The notes below the pieces were generated by a model, which was not told where the DNA came from, did not search any database, and saw nothing but the letters and a program-made list of their open reading frames with translations. Below are positions 48,802-60,161 of a stretch of 64,000 bases of DNA, piece by piece. The DNA is from Polytrichum commune (Eukaryota > Streptophyta > Polytrichopsida > Polytrichales > Polytrichaceae). The stretch is from assembly GCA_950295325.1 (NCBI GenBank), contig OX485805.1:43362758-43426757 (forward strand), read 5' to 3'. The position numbers and the translations under genes are program-made. Position 1 is the first letter of the stretch, and the number at the start of each line of letters is the position of its first letter.

Positions 48802-51800
48802 CTTGGCTGGTAACCTACCCAACATGATGGCCTTAGCCCTTAACTTGGCTTCCTGAGAGGCCCGTTTAGGGCTTATGAATGGCTTTTGAAGGCAAGCTCA
48901 TTCAAAAGGGAGGTGCTAGGCAGCTCACAATAGATATCGTTGTGTTCCTCATGAAAATCTCTTGTCAATGGTGATGATCTCATACCAATACAAAAAAAAA
49001 TTAAAGTCCAGGATGACCTAACATTTTTCATTATTGATACATTCATGTATATAGTAACTTCATGCTATTTTGATTGAAGATTGTCAATTTTTTATGGACT
49101 CTTTTTCTTACCTAAAAGTGTACTAAGTGATTTTTCATCATCTGGATTTCAATCCTCCATGAAAATATTTTATTTCAAGAATGCTAGGATGCATAACACA
49201 CCGAACTTTGTTTCAATAATTGTCACCTGAATGAAACTAAACGTAAGTTGGGATGACAGTACTTGTAAACTTATTCATAAGCAGTGTCATCAGAAAAGTA
49301 GCCAAAGTGACACAAAAATGAATACCATGACACCACATACAATATTTAGTGTAGTCCTTGCCCATTGTACTTGTACTTCTAGATTAATGTGCCGGCCATC
49401 TCTTGGACCTTAGTGACCCGGTTTCAGTGATTTGTTTATGAAGATCGTCATGTACCATTGAATTTTAACTGTATGGTTGGGCAAACATTAAAGTTGCAAA
49501 ATTTACAACATTTTTCCAACGGAACACATGCCATTTAACATATCGTATAGAATGATCATTTAAAGGTTTATATGAAACTTGGGATCATACATGTCCCCAA
49601 TTGCATTTAAGGGTGAAGTTTTGTCCAATGATCTAGGCTGAGTTCGAACAAGCATTGGACAAAGCATGCTTGTTCTAACCAATTATCATGTAGGCTGAGT
49701 TCTAGGGATTTGGTACAAGCCTGTGAGCTATTGGAATGGGATTCTTTATTCCTTTAACCCATGTATGATAACGGGTTTTAGCTTGAATCAAAGATGTATT
49801 GTAGAGTATGAATTAGAAACATTAGTTTGTGTTGTCATACAAGAGAAAGGTTTAGAGTGTTAATTTCAAATCGCATCCATGCAGTTAGAATATGGATCTT
49901 TATCCTTGGTCTCCACCAAATCACTTTACAAGCATTTTCCTTCTTAAAATAATAGAAATTTCAATATGTATCAAAACCACTTGATTTTTTATACAACTAG
50001 CTAAAAATATGAGTGGCATAATTTGGTGGAAAAAAATAAATTATTAATGTCATTGACATTGTTACTTTTTGAAAATAGCTTATTTTTGTAATAAAGGATA
50101 ATTAAGGGTTTCAACCACTTCAAGGTCCATATCTTAGACTCATTGATATAATTTTTGATTGGTTTGCTCTAGATGGTGCAAAACTTTATTATGTCAAGGT
50201 GCTAGAAAAAGAAAAGAAAAAAAAGTTTGCCTTGAGAAATATATCTTTGAAAAACGCTTGCAACCACTTTTAGGCTTCCTGGACATTTAGGAGTTTAGAC
50301 CAAATGGCGATTTCCATTGACCCTAGATAAAGTACACTTCCAAAAACACCGCAAGCCCGAGCTTGGGAGAGCTACAAGGAAAAGGGACCCATTCAAAGAC
50401 CACACATTAGTCATAAAACTTTAGAGAATTACACTCAATATTCTATATAGTGTCACTTACTAACTCGAATCACACAATGCTAAAACAATTTACAACGAGT
50501 ATTTAATTGAAAGTAGACTTTTAAATTACACTAGAATAAATTAGCAATAAATTACTAAATCTTACAGTTGAAAATAGAAAATAAATACCCTTAATTCAAC
50601 ATGAAATTTAATTAGTAGAGAATTTAATTATAATTAGAGACAAAGCCTGTGTAAAATGTAGAGATTTCTCCATGTTAGTAAAAAAATATTTTTTAAATAT
50701 TAAATTATAAATTGGAGAGACCTCTTGGTATGGTTCCAAAAAGTCAATATTGGAGAATCCATAAATATCACCTTCAAAGCCACACTGGGAGATCTCCATA
50801 TATCAATTAAATAAAACTAAATAAAAACTAAATAAAACTACGAGATCATTTACAAGAAGAAGAATTAATTTCTCTGATTTGGCCTTTAAGACACAAGCTA
50901 TAAGAGTTTAGACAAAAACATTATACACATATCAAAAGAGGTAAACACATGGACTCAAAAATTTGAAGACATTAGAGTGTAGGATACACTTTAGGAGAGT
51001 TCAAGATAAAAATTTGTAAACATAAGACTCTAGGGTTGAGACATAAGACATAAGACCTAATCTGGACAAAAACATGACATGGGAAAAAAAATCTACTTAT
51101 GAACGATAAAATATTGGGAGCACTCCCAATGTATGATTTGAAGAAGAAAGAAAAATGAATTGTTGCATTTTAAAACCGACCATAACATTGCTCATTAACA
51201 TAGAAACACAAGTATTGATAGTTTAAAATAAAAATTTATAATTGTCAAATGATTATCATGTTAGTAAGCTTGAAGACTTATGCAACTCACGAGAAACGGT
51301 AATCCCAAGGGCTCCATGAAGTTCCACAAGAAACTTTATATGGAAAACCATCGAGGAACGCTCCCAATGTTTTCCCTATGCTAGTTGGTGGGAGGACCTT
51401 GCCAGTTCTAAATTTTGTTGGGCGTGTTTCTTCTCCGATTTTCCTATTTGTACATCAAAAGTGTCGTTTTTGTTTTTCTAGCTTTGTTGGAATAAAGCAC
51501 AAGGCTAAATTCTATCCACATTATTGTTGTGGAAGTTGGATCGCACTCCCACTTACCATCCCAAGCTATGTCTTGAATACCAATTTAAAATTGACCATAC
51601 TAAGAATAATGTCTATTTTGTTGCACAATTGTGAGTGCTTAGCCCATCCTCACATGGTAGATACTAGTACCTGGAGGACGGACAAAAACAAAATCACCTA
51701 AAAAACCATCATTGTAGGGGTTTAGGAATATCTAGGATTGTCGTGTGCAATTTCACAAAGGATCTCTAAAATCATGCTTTGGTGCTGAATCCTCTTGAAC

Positions 51801-51804
51801 TGCA
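48802..51804. other. Gene-free AT-rich stretch with element fragments
   Basis: 49245-49360 is a minus-oriented fragment of the CACTAAATAT family: GGGATGACAGTACTTGTAAA, TTATTCATAAGCAGTGTCAT, ending CAATATTTAGTGTAG. Near 50431-50490, TATAGTGTCACTTACTA and CACACAATGC match the MITE at 32165. The rest has no recognisable gene. Confidence 0.5.
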
Positions 51805-52640
51805 TCAAACATGCTTGCATTTGTGATGGAATGACCAAAAACTGAGTTGTAGCTTGCAAGGCGTCAGGGGCATTGGATTATCTAATTCCTTAGCAATATT
51901 CTTCCAATAAGTGACGTAATCCTCAAATTCTCCACGGTAAGTGTCCTTCTCCAAACAACCACTCTCCGCAATTTCAATATACTTATTCCACAAAGAATTC
52001 CATTTTTTTTTGTTTACATGATGGCCATCTTCAACAATCACGTTCTTGTCATGTGAGAACATGGCCCGAAGAAGGCCTAATTTGGAGAGTAGGTGGTTCG
52101 CATTTGGGAATGAGTGGGTGACCCTGACCATTGTCCTTCCACGTGCAAACCAAATTGTTTCATGGCAACCACTTTGGATCAAGTGTATTGAAATACACGC
52201 CATTCATTGTTGTCCACAAAGAACCTAAAAATATGTAATACTATTATCTTAACCCCCACAAGCTCCTCACGATAACCTTTAATGAAAGATTTGAAATTAG
52301 CAACGTCCTAAATCAAATCTCGAAATAATTGAAAGCAATTGTGATTCCATGAAAGTTTTCATGAGGTTAGCAAGAGCAAACGTGTTTGTTGTGTTGAGTT
52401 GTTTGAATAAGTAGTTAAAATATCCATATACATCTTCATGGGTGTGACCAACGAGTAGGATTCCAACCTATATATCTTTTGGAAAACCTTTCAAACCATC
52501 CACACAGGCCAATTACTTTCAGAATGCGGTTCAATACTTTTGAGTTTCCATGTATGAATATGTATGAATGTATTTGTTGTTTGTTCCACATTTTCCCAAC
52601 ACATGTGTTTCTTGATATTGGGATCAAGGGCTTTCCTAAT
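51805..52640 (-). pseudogene. Decayed DUF7869-like, transposon-associated protein
   Basis: On the minus strand, 52432-52460 reads LLVGHTHEDV followed by FNYLFKQLNTTNTFALANLM. It is preceded, after a frameshift, by KMWNKQQIHSYIFIHGN and GWFERFSKRY. This order fits the core of DUF7869 proteins: an Asn-rich strand, a long helix, then the GHTHED motif. Downstream (52203-51838) an open frame with FSHDKNVIVEDG and WNSLWNKYIEIAESG looks like the C-terminal portion. Stops and frameshifts between blocks show that it is dead. DUF7869 proteins occur in multicopy, transposon-like families. I did not recognise an N-terminal DNA-binding domain or element ends. Confidence 0.5.
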
Positions 52641-55100
52641 GCATCTTCTCCGCATGATTTTGAGGTTTCTATTACCCTTGTGCGGCCTAAGTACCAACCT
52701 CAACCAAGGCCCTTCAAGTTGGTCTTTCTCTTTGCCAATGATCTACTTTGTAGTCGCTTTTCACCAAGGGTGAGACAAAAGGCCATTATGCATTTTAATG
52801 GACACGGTAATCTTGGAAGTGATAAGCTCTGGGACCTCAAAGTTTGTCCAAGTTACAGGAATTTATGTCACTACTCTTACGTAATTTCTAGGTCATTGTG
52901 TGGTCATGCAGGATGATGTTGTCCTCCACAATGAGTTTCGACACCTATTGCCAGAGAACGTCATTCGTAGGTCGAGGTGTATGAATACGAATGGGTTCAT
53001 TAGTAGTGACATATTTTTCCTCCTTATACATATATATAAATTCCTCTTTAGCCACCACAAAAAAATGTTTGATTGCAAGGAGAGAAATATCTTGTTTGTA
53101 AATGATCAACCCAACAAACACATAAGGAACAAAACCTTAGAGTTTTGCTACTTCCCCCACACTTGGTCCAATTGTAAAGTTATATGATTTCAACACCGTT
53201 TGTTACCTCCACATTGAAAAACTTAGACCCACACCAAATGTTCCTGTGTATTTGGCAAATCATATCATAGATGGACAACTCTGAATTCCAAAGTACCATA
53301 AATGGTATGTGTTGTTTGTAGATGGTAACTACTTGCCGAACTCAACAAAATCTCAGAGCACATTGAGTGACTACTTCCCAATCTCTCTTTATTCAATTTT
53401 CATCTTCTATCTCTCTACAACTACCATGGACCAGAAGGTCTCCCAATTCAACACTACTACGATGTATCCCTCTCTATTTAATTGCATTAAAACACTTTAA
53501 GCTTGGTTTTCTTTTTGTATCAAGTTTCTATGAGTGTGGCACTTTTGGGCACCACAATTTTTAAATCCAAGAAATCTCCAAAGAAGGATGTGGACTTGCA
53601 ACCCATGAAGCTATCAAAGTGTTACACCTATGTTACTTACCCACCTAAGGGAAATCATTTGCAATTGATTTGTCATTATAATGATACAAGCTTATATCTT
53701 TTGTTTTCTCTCTTTTGTAGGTTCAACCAACTTAGCTCTTGCCCACACCTCAAGGTTTTTTCCAAACAAAGTTTAGCCAACTCTACAGAAAAGTCACTAA
53801 TGACTACAAAGAGACCGGGAGCTCTCCCGGTCCTATGCTTCTTCCACAAAGAAGTCAAGAAAGTCATTAGGAGGTTGTAGAGAAGGTAATTGATTCATGA
53901 TTATTTGGCAATCGGGAACCCTACCAATCTTCTGCTGAACTAGTAGAATATATAGTTTAGGATTTTTGTATATTTGTGGACCATAGTTTTTTTTTTAGTT
54001 TATTGTACATTGTAATTTCGTGTTGGAACGACCCTGATATAATCCCATTAGAGATAGCTTTCCATCACTATTTGAGAACGTAATTCCAGGGAGTCTCAAG
54101 TCTTTCTTTCAATTACACCAACAAGTTGACATTAGCCTCTAGAGAATTAGTTGGTTTGAAACCATCGTAATGTACTTTCAGTCCTATTAGCCTTTTCGGC
54201 TTCCTAGACTTTAACATCAATTTCATTTCTATTCACAACTTGTGTTTGAGATTTTATGAATAAAATTGTTATTCTAGAACTCCATTTTTACTCTCCACAT
54301 GTGCTTCATTTTACAAATTTGGTTGAGTGTGTTTTATTTCGAGTGGTATAGATGGCGAGATCCACCGATGTTCTTGGAGATTAAACTTGTTTCAATAATC
54401 TATAATGAAATTTGTGGTATACTCTACTACTTCTTCTTTTTCTTATAAATACTTGTTCTTTTACTTGAAGCTAAGAATAATATGGGCATCGGGAGTGCCC
54501 CAGGTCCCGTTCTTGTTACGAGAATGTTTTGGGGAGTTCTAGTATTAATTTCCTAATTAATTATCATTAATCATCATTAATTGAATAAAATAAAATTTTA
54601 GACTCCTTGGTTGTTTGATTTTAGTTAAATACTTATTTAACTCTATATCTCATTTCTTTTCAACAATGGTCACAATGGTTGTTTGGACAATATATAACAT
54701 TAACCCCCAAACGCCGAAGCCTTCGCTTACCATTTTCGGGCATTTCCATCACCAATGTTGATTTATTTTGTTATATAGCAAAGTAGACTATGTTTTTTTG
54801 AAATCCAACTATACGGATGTAAACTAGACTACCATATAGTTTCATTAAGAAAATTTGAAGTCAATTGGACCACATTTTCTAGGTCGAATTGACTTATAAA
54901 CATGTCCTTCATCTAGGGGGTGCCTATAGAAAATTCTATTTTTTTTTGTTTCATGACCATATCGATCATGCCAAAAAAATTAGAAAGTTAGCAACTCTGT
55001 CATAATATGCTATAATGTGGATGACAAATGAGCTACTACCAGAAATTTGGGGTTATATGAGCAAATTTAGATGAAGTTTGTCACCCTCAAAATTGGAGGG
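52641..55100. other. Gene-free stretch with one interspersed repeat
   Basis: 54089-54250 matches 29600-29790 (GGGAGTCTCAAGTCTTTCTT, CAAGTTGACATTAGCCTCTA). The open frame on the plus strand at 52479-52916 overlaps the decayed gene above and shows no domain. Nothing else is recognised. Confidence 0.45.
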
Positions 55101-55108
55101 GCCGCATG

Positions 55109-56536
55109 CAGTGTATATGTTTGACAAAGTTTTTGCAAGTTTTTCTCTTTTGACACGCAAAAACTTGCACAAAAAAAAAATGCACGTCAATTGACACGCA
55201 CAATCTAGAAATTGACACATACTGTGACTTGTGAAGAGAAAAACCACACGTCAATTGACACACTAGAAATTGAAATGACACGTATTACTTGAGTACTATA
55301 AAGTGCAGCTCAAGTATCCGGAAAACATAACCCATAACAGTAGGAGAACTTCCTACACTCACTCACATACTTAAGTTCAACTTTGCTCTTGCATTTTCCT
55401 TTGTAACCGGGAGCTAAGACGGTGATCGGAGAGCGAGACTAACTAGGAACATGGCGAGGCAAATATTTGTATCACCGTGGTGCTTGCACATCCTCCACTC
55501 CATATGAGTTTTTTCTTGCTTCCAACCAATGTGAGTTCTTCTTGCTTTCAACCAAAGTTGTTTTGAGCAATTCCCTTTGAATTGCAAAGCTCCCTTGTTG
55601 AAAGCATCTGAATCCCTTTGAGCTTTCTTGGAGCTGGAGAGGCTTCTTATTGCAAAAATGACGCAGAAGTGGCACGAAAGGTGCTTTTGGTTAGGATTGA
55701 TTGTAGCGCACTTTGTTCCAGAGTGAATTGTTCTGTTGGGATAATTAACCTGTAATTATGAAGTTATGATTGTGTGGTTGCTTTCCACTTCCCCTGCCTT
55801 TCTGGAAACACCTGGAACCAATTAATTCCCAACGATAATCAATATTCCTTCTTGTAACAAACGTTTTTTTGCCAACACACTAGAAGTATTTCTATATTTC
55901 ACAATTCCAGTTCAGAGACCTAGATCAGACCTCACCAATTGAACAACTTTTTATTCTTTTTCTTTACCTCTAAAGGATATAATATGCTTCAAGAGGATAT
56001 CGGTTGATATTGATTGTTCAGCATTTAGGTAGATAGATAAATAAATACATTCAACTAGAATCAAGCAAAGGGAGGAGCATACGTAATTGTGAGCCTCAGA
56101 GCCTCCGTACTGGAGTGCAAGAGTCACCCATGTTGATCACCTTTGAGAGTTTTTGTCCGTTGCTTTTGGCAGAGACATAGCAGAGTCTGGCTGCAGATTC
56201 AGAAGCAAAAAGTGGAGAAAGACGCCTAAATTCAAGGCTCTTGACTTCTTTTCTATATGTCGTGCATTTATCTCTAATCGCATTGCATAAGTGGAGAAAC
56301 ATGCGAGACCGAAGGATACTTATGCTCGATTGATAGTTTTTTTTGTTACAAATCAAGTTTGTTTTTTATTATTCAAATATTAGTTTTCTAAAATAATGTG
56401 TAAGCCAAAAATTGAGGTGACATTTTGGAATAAAATGTAGATGTCAATTGACATTCATTTTTGTTTTTGAAAACGTCACGTGACACTTTGGATTTGAGGT
56501 TGAACGTCACATGAAATTTGTCAAACATACACACTG
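55109..56536. mobile_element. 1,428-bp hAT-type non-autonomous element, perfect 8-bp target duplication
   Basis: The left end is CAGTGTATATGTTTGACAAA. The right end, on the other strand, is CAGTGTGTATGTTTGACAAA. GCCGCATG lies immediately on both sides (55101-55108 and 56537-56544). Subterminal regions hold several copies of GTCAATTGACA and related motifs in both arms. The middle (about 55320-56300) has no recognisable transposase; short frames at 55472-55675 and 56096-56356 on the minus strand show no known domain. The conserved ends suggest a relatively recent insertion. Confidence 0.85.
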
Positions 56537-56544
56537 GCCGCATG

Positions 56545-59340
56545 AGGTCATTTTGGGAGATTTCCCTTTTTTACATGGAGCAAGCAACATGTGCATCATT
56601 TTTTTCACCCAAATCCATCTAGTCAAGTTGTGCACAACCATCACCTTGTCTTAAGAGGAAAAAGAAATAAAAAAAAGAAAACGAAAACACCCAAAATCGG
56701 GCATCATATGTGAGAGATATTGGCTCCTAAAATTGGGCAACACATAAAACCGCCTCCGAAGAAAAGTAATGCCAGCCTAACAATAGCTCCTGCATGCTTG
56801 GAGTATGAGGTTTTTATGTGTTATTTTGGCCCACATAGTGGGCACCCCCCTACACCAATGGATACCCTCCATGCACGTAGATTGCCACCTAGTGGGTCAC
56901 AAACCCCATCATAATATTAGGTGGCGACTCATTTCAAGTTGCATGAGCATTTAAGGGTTAACATCTTTACATGGTAAAAAAATTCATCAACAATAAAAAT
57001 TCTAAAGCAACATGTAACTCCAAATAGTAAGTGACACTAAATATCATATTTAGTGCAACAACCTTTGTAACTACAAACTAAAGGCACTTGCGTTCATGGC
57101 AAAAGCCAACAACTCCCTCAAAATGTGGTTGTAAGACACATAGATTGGAATTGAGATGACTAAATCATTAGAGAACAAAAATCTCCACTCCTCACTCCTT
57201 CATTAACCCTTAAGGATCTGGGAGGTTCAAATTGGGCTTTCTATGTATTAAACATGTATTTTATCTACACACTTCTAGTTTTAGCCGATTGTGTTAAAAA
57301 CGATCACATCTAAACTTGAATTACTCTTCAAATGTACTTTTCAAATTTCTTAAAAATGTTAAAAATGTTAAAAATCTTGATGTCATTGAAGATTTAAAGT
57401 CGAAATATGCAACATAGACACCTTTGGATACAAATACAAACTTTGTATTTTGATCATCATTATCAAGTATTAGTATATTTTTGTTTTCTTCCTAACATAA
57501 GACAATATATCAAAAATGTTTTAAGCCATAAATATATAACATAGGATTTGTAATGTTGGCAAGGCTCATATGAAATGAAATGAAATTGATTTTAAAGTCT
57601 TGGAAGCCATATATGGTTGTATATTGAAGCTAGGCATCCTTTAAGGATGAACCCCTAAATGCCCACACCATATTTTGCACATTTTTTAGAATGATATGTG
57701 GCTTCTTGTACGAGTAGTTGTTGGAATGCCTTTACAAATGCTAATTGAAAGGCCCAAATATCCATCCCTATATATGAACATACATATTTGATTGTGGATT
57801 CATAAGGGTAACGGTGTCTAAGAATTGCACATGAGTTTACGTATTCAAGTTTACGGCACATCACAATCTTCTTCTAATATTGTTGCCTCCCAAGTATTTG
57901 TGAGCTCATGTGAATGTATTCTCCTATCAAAAGCTACAACAATATTGGGGCATGTTCAAGACAATGATCGTTTACTCCATATCAAGCACTCATATTGTTA
58001 CCGGCCCAGCTAATCAAATGATGTCATCATTTGCCCTCTACCAATACAAGAACATGTCATTGCACCGATGTCCTAGGAACTGAATGTATAATCTCTTCGT
58101 ATTATATACATGTAGGATGCCCCCTCAATTGGCCGGGGATTCGTGGCACTCATGTATTTTCATTAGTGAGAGTTCATTCATCTTTGCGGATAAGATGAAT
58201 CACTTAAGATACTACCTTACGTCCTTGGCTCCTTGTGTCAAGGGTTTTAAAAAAAACCAAGTTTTAGTAGTTCTAAATTATCCTACTCTAATTCAATACT
58301 TAAGGCAATAATACAAAGGGGGTTAGACACAAAAAACAATATGCCTCATATAGATGCAAGTGAATGCATCATGCGTTGCCAACCTACCATTACTAGTCCG
58401 GTTATTTTTAAGAAATTAATATGGGCGGACGTTAAATACCCCCTCATGAACTTTCAGGGGCGTTAGATTCGGGCTGGGGCAACCTTCTAAAGAAATTTTT
58501 GAACTCGACCAAAAATTGTTGCCCCTCCCGCCCAACTTTAAAAAAAAAATTGCCCTTGCATTCTTGAAGGCCACTTGACTACAAATTCTATATTGAGTGC
58601 ATTTCACCTTCAACGTCTAAAATCCAATATATATGTGCACTTCCAATTAGTAAATAAGCAATTGATTGGGATTTCATTTCGGAAGTGAAACCATCAATGA
58701 AGGACATAATGAACTTGGAAGTCAAAAACATTTCAAAATCCTCATTAACATTGAAGTTATAATTTTGTGACTTACCATTTAAAATTATCTTTGCCATTAT
58801 AATGATAGATTAGTATAAGTATTCATAAGATAACCAAAATGAAACAATGAAGATAGAATATAAAATATACAACAAAAAATATTATATAAAAATCAATTTT
58901 ATTTTTTAGGTAATATAATGAGGTATAAATAAATGATATGTTATTTGGAATTAGACTTGTGGGACAACATTATGGATGGGGTATACTCAGAAAATCATAA
59001 GTTTCTGACTATAGCCTATTTGAATTATTGTAATATTTTATCCTCATCACATATTGTATTATCTTAAAAATCACATGGTGTAGATTTATTATTTTAAAAT
59101 TAATTTTCATACTAATCATAATTAATTTTTATTATTGAATTTATTATTGAATTTATTTTTTGAGTTCACCAATTTACCATAAGGTGATATATATTTTTGA
59201 CATATTACAAATGTTTGCGCAATCACATCCGTACAAAATAAGTGAATTATGAACCAAAAAATGTCTATGACAACACATCATAATTCTATGTTGCAACGTT
59301 GATATCTTGCGATATTTATCAAAATAACCATGTGGAATTC
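56545..59340. other. Gene-free AT-rich stretch
   Basis: At 57003-57052 a fragment (AACTCCAAATAGTAAGTGAC, ACTAAATATCATATTTAGTG) belongs to the MITEs described at 30147 and 32165. No conserved gene is seen. The composition becomes very AT-rich from 58800 to 59200. Confidence 0.45.
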
Positions 59341-59600
59341 AAAGCCACATCATGGCCTTGGAAAAAATTCATGAGAGGTTAGAAAATAAGCTTAGAGCAT
59401 CCAAGGCCACATCATTGCCCCTTGCCAACTAATTGTATTTACAAAATAGCTAGTAGTTCACAATAGCTATGAGGGAGAAAATAGGTCTTACATGCCAACT
59501 TGAATGCCAACTTACATGCTTCTTGATGGACTCATCCGATTTTTGTTACCGGATGACTTTACTTGAGTGCCACGAATCCCTAACCCAATATAAGTTCATT
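59341..59600. repeat. Direct repeat, copy upstream of the ferric reductase gene
   Basis: Blocks AAAGCCACATCATGG, CCACATCATTGCCCCTTSCC, TGATGGACTCATCCG, TGTTACCGGATGACTTTACT and TTGAGTGCCACGAAT recur in the same order at 63048-63310. The copies are diverged by small substitutions and indels. Confidence 0.7.
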
Positions 59601-60041
59601 ATAACTACACATCAACACATAAGGTGTTGGTGGGTAGTCTCCAAGAAGACTTAGGGGGAAACCTAAGAACTTCGGCCCATGTAATCCCCACCTGGAGTAG
59701 AAAATTGGAATGGGCCACACTCATCATTTCCACATTGATTTTCCACCTACACTAATAAGACTATTTCGTGTATCATTTTATCGTTTTAATTTTTATGGAA
59801 GAAAGTGAAAACCTTCTTCCATTACATTCTCATAAAGTGGGTCTTCTGTATGCAAAGTTTCATGTAAATAAAAGGAAAAGCTAATCTGTAACAAGCTTAA
59901 GATCATCCAAAAGCAAAAGTGAATAGTGCTCTTAAGGTTCTAGCTAGTCAATATTTTATTTTTTCTAATAGTCATTTTACTTTTGCCAATATTCATTTTA
60001 CTTTTTTCTAATACTTTACTTTTGAATGTTGGGATATATAT

Positions 60042-60063
60042 ATGTGTGTGTGTGTGTGTGTGT
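60042..60063 (+). repeat. TG microsatellite upstream of the ferric reductase start
   Basis: A TG tract follows a GATATATATATG stretch at about 60032. It lies roughly 100 bp before the ATG. The AT stretch could serve as a TATA box, but this is not shown. Confidence 0.7.
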
Positions 60064-60161
60064 ATTTTCAAATGTCCTATTAAATTTTCAAGCTCATGCT
60101 ATCGTTTCACAAAACACTCAAGGTGGAAATATATAGAAAACGAAGAGATCAGTGAGCCAAG

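Noticed and set aside
52479-52916. 145-residue plus-strand open frame
   Set aside because: It is antisense to or beside the DUF7869-like relic and has no domain.
60026-60063. TATA box next to the TG tract as the ferric reductase promoter
   Set aside because: AT-rich and repetitive context makes such a match expected by chance; noted but not annotated as a promoter.
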